Notes: generated from the letters alone by a model not told the origin. A stretch of DNA of 58,577 bases from an uncultured Pelagibacteraceae bacterium (GCA_902554135.1 CACDNJ010000002.1:1-58577), one strand, 5' to 3'. Shown: positions 47,820-56,918, numbered from the stretch's first letter. Numbers and translations: made by a program.

Positions 47820-50165
47820 ATGACGAATGGAAAAGAAAGTTTTATAGACACAAAGATTCAAGAGGATTTGTCGCCAACTCGTAATCTTTCTGGATTACAT
47901 CTAAAGATCGTAGCAGCTATCGCAATCATATGGTCATTGTTTCAACTTTGGTATGCCTCTCCATTTCCATTCATGTTTGGTGTTGGTCTTTTTAAAGGAT
48001 TACCAGCAAGAGCTATACACCTTGGCTTTGCACTTCTATTAGCATTTTTAATATTTCCACTTAATAAAAAAAAGGGAAAGATAGGAATTGCCGATGTGGC
48101 TCTTGCATGCTTGGCATTTTCTGCTTGCATTTATATTTATTTTTTTTATGACCAGATAGTTGACAGAGGCGGAATATTATTAAATTTAGATTTAAATTTT
48201 TTGGGTAAAGAATTTGTAGTACCGATTGAATTGATAATTGGATCTTTCGGAATTTTAGCATTATTAGAGTCCACCAGAAGAGTAATTGGTTTGCCACTTG
48301 TGATAGTGGCAACAGCATTTTTATTATTTTCTTTTTTTGGACAATATTTTCCTGATATAATTTCTCATGGTGGACTTTCAGTAAAAAGGCTCGTCGGTTA
48401 TCATTGGTTTGATCAGGAAGCTATATTTGGAATACCAATTAGTGTTTCTTTAGATTTTATATTTCTTTTTGTATTATTTGGCGCTCTATTAGATACCGCT
48501 GGAGGCGGTAAATATTTTTTAGATTTAGCTTTTGCTATGGTTGGAAAAATGAGAGGCGGTCCCGCCAAAGCAGCAATACTTGGATCAGGAATGACAGGTT
48601 TAATTTCAGGCTCTTCCATTGCAAATACTGTTACAACCGGAACATTTACTATTCCGATAATGAAAAAAACTGGTTTTTCCAAAGAGAAAGCAGGAGCCAT
48701 TGAAGTTTCAGCATCAGTTAATGGGCAAATAATGCCACCCGTTATGGGAGCAGCAGCTTTTATTATAGCTAGCTTTATTGGAATAACCTATTTTGAAGTA
48801 GTTAAGCACGCATTTTTGCCTGCGATTATATCTTACATAGCTTTATTTTATATCTCTCACCTTGAAGCTCTAAAACTAAACCTTAAAGGTATGGAAGAAA
48901 AAGATATACCAAACTTACGTAAAACTTTTATTTCCGGTCTTCATTTTTTAATCCCAATTTTTGTTTTAATTTATTTGTTAGTTTATTTAAGACTTACAGC
49001 TTCTTTCTCAATATTTTATACAATAGTTACTTTACTAACGGTCAATCTAATAAAAAAACTTATTGATGGTTCTAAAGATAAAGATTTTATTAATCCTTTG
49101 AAGCAATGGTTTAATGAGTCAATAACAGGTTTTCAGAAAGGCGCTTATAATATGGTGGGTGTTGGCGTAGCTATTGCTACAGCAGGCGTGATAGTTGGCG
49201 CAGTTGGTTCTACAGGGTTAAGTACAAACTTAATTATTGTAGTTGAGTCTTTAGCAAAAGATAATGTTGTTATTTTAATTCTTCTAACAATTGTATTATG
49301 TTTGCTTTTAGGGATGGGTCTTCCAACCACAGCCAATTATGTTGTTGTTGCATCTTTAATGGCAGCAGTATTGGTTGATGTAGGAAATGCATCAGGCTAC
49401 ATATTTCCATTAATAGCGGTTCACTTATTTGTATTTTACTATGGATTAATGGCCGATATAACACCACCAGTCGGTTTAGCCTCGTATGCGGCTGCAGCAA
49501 TATCTGGGGGAGATCCTTTAAGAACTGGAGTTCAATCTTTTTGGTATAGTTTACGAACAGGAATTCTTCCTATTGTATTTTTGTTTAACCATGAACTACT
49601 TTTGATTGGTGTTGAAAATATTTGGCATGGTTTAATCGTTATCTTTACATCGTTGGCAGGAATACTCGTTTTCACTTCAGCAACACAGGGATGGTTTTTT
49701 AACAAGCTTAGAATTTATGAAATTATAATTTTTCTAATTATTGCAACTGCTTTACTGAGACCGGGTTTCGTATTAAATAAATTTACACCTGAATATAATT
49801 TTCAAGATTTGAATCAAAGCCAAGAATTAATTTTGAAACCAGAGAAAGAAGTTCGTGTTAAGGTTACCAGGGTGACTGAGTATGGGGAAAGATATAAACT
49901 TTTTGTTATTCCAAAGAATTCTTTTGAAGAAAATTATGATTTAGAAAAATTGGGAATTTCTGTGATCTCAAAAGATGGAAAGTTTGTTATTGATGGTCTA
50001 AAATGGAATGGTCTTGCTAAAAAAATAGGATTATCACTTGATGATCAGATAACAGAATTTAAAGTTGAGAATTTAAATAGACCTAATAAGGCAATAGTTT
50101 ATCCATTTGCGTTCTTAGTTTTGTTTGTTTTTGGATATTTGAATTATAGAAGAAAGCCAGTTTAG
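47820..50165 (+). CDS. TRAP transporter fused permease (4TM + 12TM)
   Basis: Membrane part of the TAXI TRAP transporter. The protein has 781 residues. The small DctQ-like part (about 25-150) is fused to the large DctM-like part (about 170-640). Motifs are GSGMTGLISGSSIANTVTTGTFTIPIMKKTGFSKEKAGAIE, SVNGQIMPPVMGAAAFI, LLGMGLPTTANYVVVASLMA and DITPPVGLASYAAAAISGGDP. The C-terminal 130 residues, with two more hydrophobic segments, match the extra domain (DUF3394) of this fusion type. Overlaps the convergent thioesterase by 4 bases. Confidence 0.94.
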   Translation: MTNGKESFIDTKIQEDLSPTRNLSGLHLKIVAAIAIIWSLFQLWYASPFPFMFGVGLFKGLPARAIHLGFALLLAFLIFPLNKKKGKIGIADVALACLAFSACIYIYFFYDQIVDRGGILLNLDLNFLGKEFVVPIELIIGSFGILALLESTRRVIGLPLVIVATAFLLFSFFGQYFPDIISHGGLSVKRLVGYHWFDQEAIFGIPISVSLDFIFLFVLFGALLDTAGGGKYFLDLAFAMVGKMRGGPAKAAILGSGMTGLISGSSIANTVTTGTFTIPIMKKTGFSKEKAGAIEVSASVNGQIMPPVMGAAAFIIASFIGITYFEVVKHAFLPAIISYIALFYISHLEALKLNLKGMEEKDIPNLRKTFISGLHFLIPIFVLIYLLVYLRLTASFSIFYTIVTLLTVNLIKKLIDGSKDKDFINPLKQWFNESITGFQKGAYNMVGVGVAIATAGVIVGAVGSTGLSTNLIIVVESLAKDNVVILILLTIVLCLLLGMGLPTTANYVVVASLMAAVLVDVGNASGYIFPLIAVHLFVFYYGLMADITPPVGLASYAAAAISGGDPLRTGVQSFWYSLRTGILPIVFLFNHELLLIGVENIWHGLIVIFTSLAGILVFTSATQGWFFNKLRIYEIIIFLIIATALLRPGFVLNKFTPEYNFQDLNQSQELILKPEKEVRVKVTRVTEYGERYKLFVIPKNSFEENYDLEKLGISVISKDGKFVIDGLKWNGLAKKIGLSLDDQITEFKVENLNRPNKAIVYPFAFLVLFVFGYLNYRRKPV

Positions 50166-50557
50166 GGTTTTAGAATTTTCCACACCCCTGAAGTTACAGC
50201 CACTACACCTTGAGAATTAATTATTTCACAAGTTAAAAAAACTAAAGTTCTTGTTTTTTTTTGAACTTTTACTTTAGCAACTAAATTATCTCCCGGCTTG
50301 CCTGCGGAAATAAATTTCATTTCTAGGGAAATTGTTACGCATTGCTTTCCATCAGCTACTCTGTGAGCTGCGTTTCCCATTCCTGTATCGGCAATAAAAG
50401 TAAGAAAACCACCATGAGCCATTCCAGCCGTGTTTAGATGCATATCTTTGACTGTGGTCTGATACTCATAATTAGAGTTATCAATCTTTTTTCCTTTTAA
50501 TCCACCAACATGCTTCGAATAACCTGAATTAGTTTCGTCCATATTTCCTTTTATCAT
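50162..50557 (-). CDS. PaaI-like hotdog thioesterase
   Basis: The protein has 131 residues. The hotdog-fold signature HLNTAGMAHGGFLTFIADTGMGNAAHR marks acyl-CoA thioesterases of the PaaI group. Substrate not deducible. Two starts are possible: ATG 50557 (29-base overlap with the EamA gene) or ATG 50542 (MDETNSG, with AAAGGA just before). The second has an apparent Shine-Dalgarno, though with a short spacer. Confidence 0.85.
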   Translation of the reverse strand: MIKGNMDETNSGYSKHVGGLKGKKIDNSNYEYQTTVKDMHLNTAGMAHGGFLTFIADTGMGNAAHRVADGKQCVTISLEMKFISAGKPGDNLVAKVKVQKKTRTLVFLTCEIINSQGVVAVTSGVWKILKP

Positions 50558-51431
50558 ACATTGGTGCTAGTTGTGAGAAAATAACAGCTGATAAAATTAT
50601 AACTATTCCCAAAATTTTAAATTCGTTTAGGTACTGATCTAAAATGAACCATGCAGCTATTGTACCAAAGACGCCTTCCAAAGAAAAAATAATTGCTACA
50701 GGTGCAGGAGATAAATTTTGTTGTCCATATACCTGAAGGAGAAAAGCTATTCCACTTGATAATACACCAGCATAAAGGAGCTCCTTACTTTCCATTAAAA
50801 GCACTTGAAGAGAAATATACTCAAAAGAAAATGCGGGAATAAATGACATTATCGAGGCTGTTAAGCATTGAAAAGTAGCTATAGTGATTGGGTAATTAAA
50901 TATTTTAATAAACTTTGCTATATAGATTATATGCAATGCCCAAAAAAAGGCACCAGCAACAACTAGCGAGTCACCAAAACGAACTCTTATATTGCTTAGT
51001 TCACTTAAAAATAGGCCGCCGACTAAACACAGAAGAACAGACGGCCAAACAGAACGATGTATTTTTTTTGAAAACAAAAAATAAGATAATATCGGCACAA
51101 TAACTACATAGAGTATTGTAAAAATTGCAGAATTTGCAACATCAGTGTACAAAAGTGAAATTTGCTGAAGAGCATTTCCCGCTGCTAAAGAAAATCCTAT
51201 TAAGAACCAATAGACTGCTGCAATTTTAAAACTTAATTTACTTTCTTTAACTTTTTTGTATTCGAAAATAAAAAAAAAAGGAAGAAGAGCTAAAAAACCT
51301 AACAGCAATCTACTTGCTGAGAATGTGTATGGTCCGATATAATCCATACCCATATCTTGAGCCACAAAAGAGGTTCCCCAAATAACAGAACATGAAATTG
51401 CACAGATTAATGAGAATACCCTTTTATTCAT
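50529..51431 (-). CDS. EamA/DMT-superfamily transporter
   Basis: The protein has 300 residues with ten predicted hydrophobic helices in two EamA repeats. WGTSFVAQDMGMDYIGPYTFSASRLLLGFLALLPFF is the first-repeat signature, and SSGIAFLLQVYGQQNLSPAPVAIIFSLEGVFGTIAAW the second. Export of amino acids or metabolites is typical; substrate unknown. It starts immediately after the pyruvate dehydrogenase E2 stop and is probably transcribed with it. Confidence 0.92.
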   Translation of the reverse strand: MNKRVFSLICAISCSVIWGTSFVAQDMGMDYIGPYTFSASRLLLGFLALLPFFFIFEYKKVKESKLSFKIAAVYWFLIGFSLAAGNALQQISLLYTDVANSAIFTILYVVIVPILSYFLFSKKIHRSVWPSVLLCLVGGLFLSELSNIRVRFGDSLVVAGAFFWALHIIYIAKFIKIFNYPITIATFQCLTASIMSFIPAFSFEYISLQVLLMESKELLYAGVLSSGIAFLLQVYGQQNLSPAPVAIIFSLEGVFGTIAAWFILDQYLNEFKILGIVIILSAVIFSQLAPMYDKRKYGRN

Positions 51432-52349
51432 TTAGACAGCCAGTTTAAATGCAAAGTCTTTACCTAGACTTTGGGATAAGTGGACACAAAATCTGGCACC
51501 TTCAGCACCATCTATTACCCTGTGATCATAAGATAGGGATATCGGGAGCATTTTTCTTGTAATGAATTGACCATTAATTTTTTTAATTTTTTCAAATGTT
51601 TTTCCAACCCCAAGTATAGCAACTTCAGGAGGGTTGATTATTGGTGTAAAAAAGTTTCCACCAATACCTCCCAAGCTTGAAATTGTCATAGAACCACCAA
51701 AAAATTCTTTTTTATCTATCTTTAGTTCTTTGCATGCCTTGCTTACTCTTTTTAATTCTTCAAAAATTTCTTTTAAACCCATTTGATCGACATTTCTTAT
51801 CTTAGGTACCATTAGACCATGAGGCGTATCTACTGCAAAACCAATATGAAAATACTTTTTAAAAATTAATTTATTTTTTTGGGAATCAATAGATGAATTA
51901 AAATTCGGATATTTTTTAAGTGCGTTTACAACAGCTCTAGTAATAAAGGCCAAAGGACTTATTCTAATTTTTTCACCCGTATAATTATCAATTAAGGACG
52001 TCCTGAATTGTTCCATCTCAGTGACATCAATTTCGTCATGTTGGGTAACATGAGGTATTTCAGTCCAAGATCTAACAAGTTGTGGTCCAGATAATTTTTT
52101 AACTCTTGGCAAATCTTTGACTTCTACTCCCCCAAATGCTTCGTGAGGATATTCATCTTTATAAATTTTTTTTTCTACTTTCCCTTGATTAACCGAAACT
52201 TGAGATCTAACAAATTTTTTTACGTCTTCTTCTGACACTCTTCCTGCTCTTTGAGAACCAGGAATTTCGATTATATTAGCTCCGAGCTCCCTAGCGAATT
52301 TTCTGACCTTGGGGCTGGCCGAACTTTTTTTTGTTATTTTCTTTGACAT
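51432..52349 (-). CDS. aceF: Pyruvate dehydrogenase E2 acetyltransferase lacking a lipoyl domain
   Basis: The protein has only 305 residues. Residues about 11-48 (ASPKVRKFARELGANIIEI, GRVSEEDVKKFV) are the peripheral subunit-binding domain. Residues about 80-305 are the acetyltransferase core, ending SYDHRVIDGAEGARF with the catalytic His. A normal AceF has one to three lipoyl domains before these; none is present. The gene starts 6 bases after the E1 stop, so no upstream lipoyl segment could be missed in this frame. The lipoyl domain is instead on the E1 protein encoded next door. Confidence 0.93.
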   Translation of the reverse strand: MSKKITKKSSASPKVRKFARELGANIIEIPGSQRAGRVSEEDVKKFVRSQVSVNQGKVEKKIYKDEYPHEAFGGVEVKDLPRVKKLSGPQLVRSWTEIPHVTQHDEIDVTEMEQFRTSLIDNYTGEKIRISPLAFITRAVVNALKKYPNFNSSIDSQKNKLIFKKYFHIGFAVDTPHGLMVPKIRNVDQMGLKEIFEELKRVSKACKELKIDKKEFFGGSMTISSLGGIGGNFFTPIINPPEVAILGVGKTFEKIKKINGQFITRKMLPISLSYDHRVIDGAEGARFCVHLSQSLGKDFAFKLAV

Positions 52350-52355
52350 CTTTTA

Positions 52356-55300
52356 TTATAGTTTTGTAGGAAAAATTTTCTTTTGATCAATATTATATTT
52401 TTTAATCGCCTTTTCAGCTTGTTTTGATTCCAGTAATTGTTCATTTGCAAGAGCACTTAAGGTGTACACAACAATGTGTTTTTTATCAACTTCGAAAAAT
52501 TTTCTTAACTTTTCTCTGGTATCACTTCTTCCAAACCCATCTGTGCCAAGAGAATAAAAAGGTTTTTTAACAAAAGGTCTGATTTGGTCAGAGTAAGATC
52601 TTATATAGTCAGAGGCGGCGATTACCGTACCTTCTTGACCGTGCAGACAAGTTTCAACGTAGCTTTTTTTTGGTTTTTCAGATGGGTTTAAAAGGTTTTT
52701 TCTCTCCACTTCCATTCCATCTTTCTTTAATTCGTTAAAACTTGTAACGCTCCAAACCTTACAGTCGATACCATAATCTTTTGATAAAATTTCAGCAGCT
52801 TTAATAATCTCTCTCAATATAGTTCCTGACCCAAGCATTTGTACTTTCACTTTTCCCTTACCCTTAAATTCTTTGAATAAATACATTCCCTTAAGGATGC
52901 CCTTATCTGAGCCATCAGGTTTTGCAGGATGGGAATAATTTTCGTTCATTGCAGTGATGTAGTAATAAATGTTTTCTTTCTTTTCATGCATTCGCTTTAA
53001 TCCATCTCTAAAAATTACTGCCATTTCATATGCAAAAGTTGGATCGTAACTAACACAATTAGGTATTGCCGAAGCCAACAAATGACTATGTCCATCTTGG
53101 TGTTGTAGACCTTCTCCAGCAAGCGTTGTTTTGCCAGAGGTAGCGCCAATTAAAAAACCTCTTGTTTGAGAGTCTGCGGCTGCCCAAGCTAAATCACCAA
53201 TTCTTTGAAATCCAAACATTGAATAAAATAAATAAATTGGAATCATTTCTATATCATGATTTGTGTAAGCCGTACCTCCTGCTATCCAAGAAGACATTGC
53301 GCCAGCTTCAGTTATACCTTCTTGTAAAACCTGACCACTTTTATCCTCTCTATAAGAACTTAGTTGTTCAGAGTCCACAGGTTCATACTTTTGACCTTCA
53401 TGAGCATAAATTCCTATTTTTTGAAAAAATCCTTCCATACCAAAAGTCCTTGCTTCATCTGGTATTATAGGAACTAATCTCGGTGCCACATTTTTATCTC
53501 TAAGCAAATTAGCCAACATCCTTACTAAAGCCATAGTGGTTGACATTTCTTTGTTACCAGTTGATTTCATAAAACTTTCAAAAATATCTAAAGGAGGTGT
53601 TTTGATTGGTTTTGCAAACGTTGTTCTTTCCGGAACATTGCCTCCAAGTTTCATTCTACAGCTTTTAAGATATTTAATTTCTTTGGAGCTATCTGACGGT
53701 CTATAGTATTCTATATTTTTTACCTGTTTGTCGGTTAAAGGAACATTGAAACGATCTCTGTAATAAAGCAAATCTTTTTCATCTAATTTTTTCTGTTGGT
53801 GTGTGGTATTTATACTTTCTCCTGAATCACCCATACCGTAACCTTTAATTGTTTTAGCTATTATTACTGTGGGTTTTCCTTTGTTTTTAACTGCCGCGTG
53901 GTAAGCAGAATAAACTTTGTGTGGATCATGACCTCCACGATTTAGTCTCCAAATATCAGCATCAGTCATATTTGATACCAGCTCACTTAATTCTGGATAC
54001 TTTCCAAAAAAATTATCTCTTACATATTTTCCACCTTTAGCTTTAAAGGCTTGATATTCTCCGTCTACACACTCAGTCATTCTTTTAACTAGCAACCCAG
54101 TTTTATCCTTTGCCAATAACTGATCCCAATAAGAACCCCAAATAACCTTAATAACATTCCATCCTGCGCCTCTAAATCTTCCCTCAAGTTCTTGAATTAT
54201 TTTTCCATTACCTCTGACAGGCCCATCAAGTCTTTGTAAGTTACAATTTACCACGAAAATTAAATTATCTAATTTTTCTCTGGCAGCTAAACCTATAGCA
54301 CCTAAACTTTCAGGTTCATCCATTTCACCATCACCTAAATGACACCAAATTTTTCTATCTTCATTTTTTAAAAGACCTCTATTGATAAGATACTTTGTAA
54401 ATCTAGCTTGATAGATCGCCATCATTGGTCCTAGGCCCATAGAAACAGTTGGGAACTGCCAGAATTTTGGCATAAGCCATGGATGCGGATAGGATGAAAG
54501 TCCACCAGGTTCTACTTCTTGTCTAAATTTATCTAACTGCTTTTCAGTAATTCTTCCTTCTAAAAAAGCTCTAGCATACATTCCGGGTGCGCTGTGACCT
54601 TGAAAATAAACTAAGTCCCCACCAAATTTATTGGTTTTTGCTCTCCAAAAATGATTCATTCCAACGTCATACAATGTTGCTGCAGAAGCAAAAGTTCCAA
54701 TATGTCCGCCCAGTTCAGGATTTTTCTTATTTGCTCTCACAACCATAGCCGCAGCATTCCATCTTATATAGGCTCGTATTTTTCTTTCTATGTTTTGGTC
54801 TCCCGGAGACCTGACATCTGCCGATGCCGGAATAGTATTGATATATGGAGTCGTTCTTGTATCTGGTAAAGTTAATCCCTCAGAATAAGCCTCATCTATT
54901 ATTTTTTTAATAAGATAGCCGGCTCTAGAAGGACCATCGTTTTCTATAACCCCCTTTAAGGAATCAATCCATTCCTGAGTTTCTATTGGATCAACGTCAT
55001 CTTTCGAAATTGCTTGTGCATAGAGTTTCTCTCTTCTTACAATCTGGCCATTTGAACTTTTCTCTTTTTGAATCTCTTTAGGCTTAATTTTTTTTTCTAC
55101 AACCGGTTTTTCTTCTTTCTTAACTTCACCACCTTCTAATGTAGCTAAAATACTTCCCTCAGATACCCTGTCTCCAATTTTAACTTTTAGTTCAGAAATT
55201 TTTCCTTCAAAAGGAGATGGCACTTCAACGCTGGATTTATCGCTTTCTAAAGTAACAATAGGATCGTTTTTTTTGATTTTGTCTCCAGGTTTAACAAGAA

Positions 55301-55361
55301 CCTCAATTATCTCCACATCTTTGAAATCACCAATATCTGGAACGGAAATACTCTTTGCCAT
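52356..55361 (-). CDS. aceE: Pyruvate dehydrogenase E1 (AceE type) with N-terminal lipoyl domain
   Basis: Decarboxylates pyruvate with thiamine diphosphate and acetylates lipoyl groups. The protein has 1001 residues, about 110 more than E. coli AceE. Residues 1-80 are a lipoyl domain with the target lysine at 42 in LESDKSSVEV, followed by a Lys/Glu/Pro linker at about 80-115. Then comes a full homodimeric-type E1: GGHIGTFASAATLYDVG, FQGHSAPGMYARAFLEGR, the thiamine motif GDGEMDEP at 343 with NCNLQRLDGPVRGNGKI, and the transketolase-like C-terminal half. Homodimeric AceE is itself uncommon in alphaproteobacteria, where the two-gene PdhAB type is usual. The fusion is one continuous frame. Confidence 0.95.
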   Translation of the reverse strand: MAKSISVPDIGDFKDVEIIEVLVKPGDKIKKNDPIVTLESDKSSVEVPSPFEGKISELKVKIGDRVSEGSILATLEGGEVKKEEKPVVEKKIKPKEIQKEKSSNGQIVRREKLYAQAISKDDVDPIETQEWIDSLKGVIENDGPSRAGYLIKKIIDEAYSEGLTLPDTRTTPYINTIPASADVRSPGDQNIERKIRAYIRWNAAAMVVRANKKNPELGGHIGTFASAATLYDVGMNHFWRAKTNKFGGDLVYFQGHSAPGMYARAFLEGRITEKQLDKFRQEVEPGGLSSYPHPWLMPKFWQFPTVSMGLGPMMAIYQARFTKYLINRGLLKNEDRKIWCHLGDGEMDEPESLGAIGLAAREKLDNLIFVVNCNLQRLDGPVRGNGKIIQELEGRFRGAGWNVIKVIWGSYWDQLLAKDKTGLLVKRMTECVDGEYQAFKAKGGKYVRDNFFGKYPELSELVSNMTDADIWRLNRGGHDPHKVYSAYHAAVKNKGKPTVIIAKTIKGYGMGDSGESINTTHQQKKLDEKDLLYYRDRFNVPLTDKQVKNIEYYRPSDSSKEIKYLKSCRMKLGGNVPERTTFAKPIKTPPLDIFESFMKSTGNKEMSTTMALVRMLANLLRDKNVAPRLVPIIPDEARTFGMEGFFQKIGIYAHEGQKYEPVDSEQLSSYREDKSGQVLQEGITEAGAMSSWIAGGTAYTNHDIEMIPIYLFYSMFGFQRIGDLAWAAADSQTRGFLIGATSGKTTLAGEGLQHQDGHSHLLASAIPNCVSYDPTFAYEMAVIFRDGLKRMHEKKENIYYYITAMNENYSHPAKPDGSDKGILKGMYLFKEFKGKGKVKVQMLGSGTILREIIKAAEILSKDYGIDCKVWSVTSFNELKKDGMEVERKNLLNPSEKPKKSYVETCLHGQEGTVIAASDYIRSYSDQIRPFVKKPFYSLGTDGFGRSDTREKLRKFFEVDKKHIVVYTLSALANEQLLESKQAEKAIKKYNIDQKKIFPTKL

Positions 55362-55367
55362 CTAAGC

Positions 55368-55437
55368 ATTATACACAATTTTTGACACATTTTATCCGCT
55401 TTTTTGACACTTCAACTTTGCAATATATTTTATGCAA
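55368..55437 (-). promoter_or_regulatory. aceE promoter region with direct repeats and near-leaderless start
   Basis: On the minus strand TATAAT (55373-55368) ends 6 bases before the aceE ATG, so the transcript would begin at or near the A of ATG. There is no Shine-Dalgarno. Two copies of GTGTCAAAAA (55388-55379 and 55410-55401) lie exactly 22 bases apart, two helical turns. Further upstream TTGCA and TGCAA form a 5-10-5 inverted repeat (55418-55437). The -35 at the standard distance is weak, which fits activator dependence (inference). Confidence 0.5.
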
Positions 55438-55455
55438 CTTTTAAGACTTATTTTT

Positions 55456-55483
55456 AAAAAAAAGAGAGCAGATATAAACTCTC
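55456..55483 (-). terminator. Terminator after thiolase / small membrane protein genes
   Basis: On the minus strand, GAGAG and CTCTC form a 5-pair stem around a 10-base loop, followed by eight T. It lies 23 bases after the stop of the 46-residue gene and before the aceE promoter. The stem is short, so efficiency may be modest. Confidence 0.6.
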
Positions 55484-55506
55484 GGGTATTAATACAAAAA
55501 ATTTTA

Positions 55507-55647
55507 TTAAGAAAATACTTGGCTAAAGCCAATTAATAGGACTATTAGAATTATAGTTCCGTAATAAAGCTGGTACCCTCTAACAGTAAAAGGCATTTTT
55601 TTAATTACTCTATTTTTAAGATTCTTTCTAGGTTTTGATAACTTCAT
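55507..55647 (-). CDS. 46-residue single-span membrane protein, coupled to thiolase
   Basis: An ORF of 46 residues whose ATG overlaps the thiolase TGA (ATGA). Residues 1-18 are strongly basic (MKLSKPRKNLKNRVIKKM). Residues about 29-43 are one hydrophobic helix (GTIILIVLLIGFS). The pattern suggests an inner-membrane peptide with its N-terminus in the cytoplasm. A terminator follows the stop. No family is recognised. The coupling junction matches the ATGA overlaps of other genes here, which supports it being real. Confidence 0.65.
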   Translation of the reverse strand: MKLSKPRKNLKNRVIKKMPFTVRGYQLYYGTIILIVLLIGFSQVFS

Positions 55648-56828
55648 TTTCTTTCAATACACATTGCTACACCCATACCGCCTCCGATGCACAATGTAGC
55701 TAAACCTTTTTTTGAATCTCTTTTTAGCATTTCGTGAATAAGTGTAACAAAAACTCTTGTTCCTGAAGCTCCAATCGGATGACCCAATGCTATGGCGCCA
55801 CCGTTAACATTAACTTTTTCCATAGGCAAAGACAATTCCTTCACCACAGCACAGCTTTGAGCTGCAAAAGCTTCATTTGCTTCTATTAAATCCAAGTCTT
55901 TAGATTTCCATCCAGCAATTTCTAACGCTTTTTTTGATGATGGAATTGGACCGGTTCCCATAACAGAAGGATCGACACCGCACGATGCCCAAGATTTAAT
56001 TTCTGCTAGAGGTTTTATTCCTCTTTTTTCAGCTTCTTTTTTTGACATTAAAACTACCGCTGCAGCTCCATCATTAATTCCTGAGGCGTTACCAGCGGTT
56101 ACAGTTCCATCTTTCTGAAAAGCGGTTTTCAGTCTTTCCAGAGCTTCCATCGATATACCTTCACGAGGATGTTCATCTTTTTTAAAAATTGAATTGCCCT
56201 TTTTTGATTGAATAGTGAACGGTACAATTTCATCATTAAATTTATTTTCTTTTTGGGCCTTCAAAGCTTTTGTTTGAGATTCAAATGCAAATTTGTCTTG
56301 ATCTTTTCTTGTAACTTGAAATTGTTGAGCAACATTCTCTGCAGTAATACCCATGTGATAACCATTAAAAGCATCCCAAAGACCATCTTTGATCATAGAA
56401 TCAATTAAATCTGTATCACCCAACTTTTTTCCATTTCTCAAATGAACTACATGAGGTGCTTGAGACATACTTTCCTGTCCACCTGCAACAACAATGTCTG
56501 AATTTTTAGAAAGAATAGAATGAAATCCTGAGGCGATAGATCTTAATCCTGATCCACAAACTTGGTTTACAACATAAGAAGGTGTTTCTTTAGGTATACC
56601 CGAATCTATAGAGGCCTGACGCGCTGGATTTTGTCCTGCTCCACCAGTCAGTACTTGTCCCATGATAATTTCATTTACATCAGAGGCCTTTAAATTTGAT
56701 TTTTTTATAGCATTTGAAATTGCTGTAGAACCTAACTTGTAAGCCGGTACATTTTTAAGTGATCCACCAAGATCTCCAATAGCAGTTCTCACCGCAGAAG
56801 TTATTACAACACTATTTTCTTTAGACAT
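55644..56828 (-). CDS. phaA: Acetyl-CoA C-acetyltransferase (thiolase)
   Basis: Condenses two acetyl-CoA to acetoacetyl-CoA, or the reverse. The protein has 394 residues, the biosynthetic-thiolase length. The nucleophile Cys is in YVVNQVCGSGLRSIASG, the His in VNGGAIALGHPIGASGTR, and the second Cys in LATLCIGGGMGVAM. No polyhydroxyalkanoate synthase or reductase genes are nearby, so the physiological direction is open. Its stop overlaps the start of a 46-residue membrane protein gene. Confidence 0.94.
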   Translation of the reverse strand: MSKENSVVITSAVRTAIGDLGGSLKNVPAYKLGSTAISNAIKKSNLKASDVNEIIMGQVLTGGAGQNPARQASIDSGIPKETPSYVVNQVCGSGLRSIASGFHSILSKNSDIVVAGGQESMSQAPHVVHLRNGKKLGDTDLIDSMIKDGLWDAFNGYHMGITAENVAQQFQVTRKDQDKFAFESQTKALKAQKENKFNDEIVPFTIQSKKGNSIFKKDEHPREGISMEALERLKTAFQKDGTVTAGNASGINDGAAAVVLMSKKEAEKRGIKPLAEIKSWASCGVDPSVMGTGPIPSSKKALEIAGWKSKDLDLIEANEAFAAQSCAVVKELSLPMEKVNVNGGAIALGHPIGASGTRVFVTLIHEMLKRDSKKGLATLCIGGGMGVAMCIERK

Positions 56829-56918
56829 ATTTTTACCTGATTATATTCTTATTTAACGAATAGCAATAAGGATAAAATCGCTTTATTATAGCTATTTTCT
56901 TTGGTATTTTTTGTATGT

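Noticed and set aside
53162..53470. 102-residue plus-strand ORF inside aceE
   Set aside because: Antisense shadow of the conserved E1 core.
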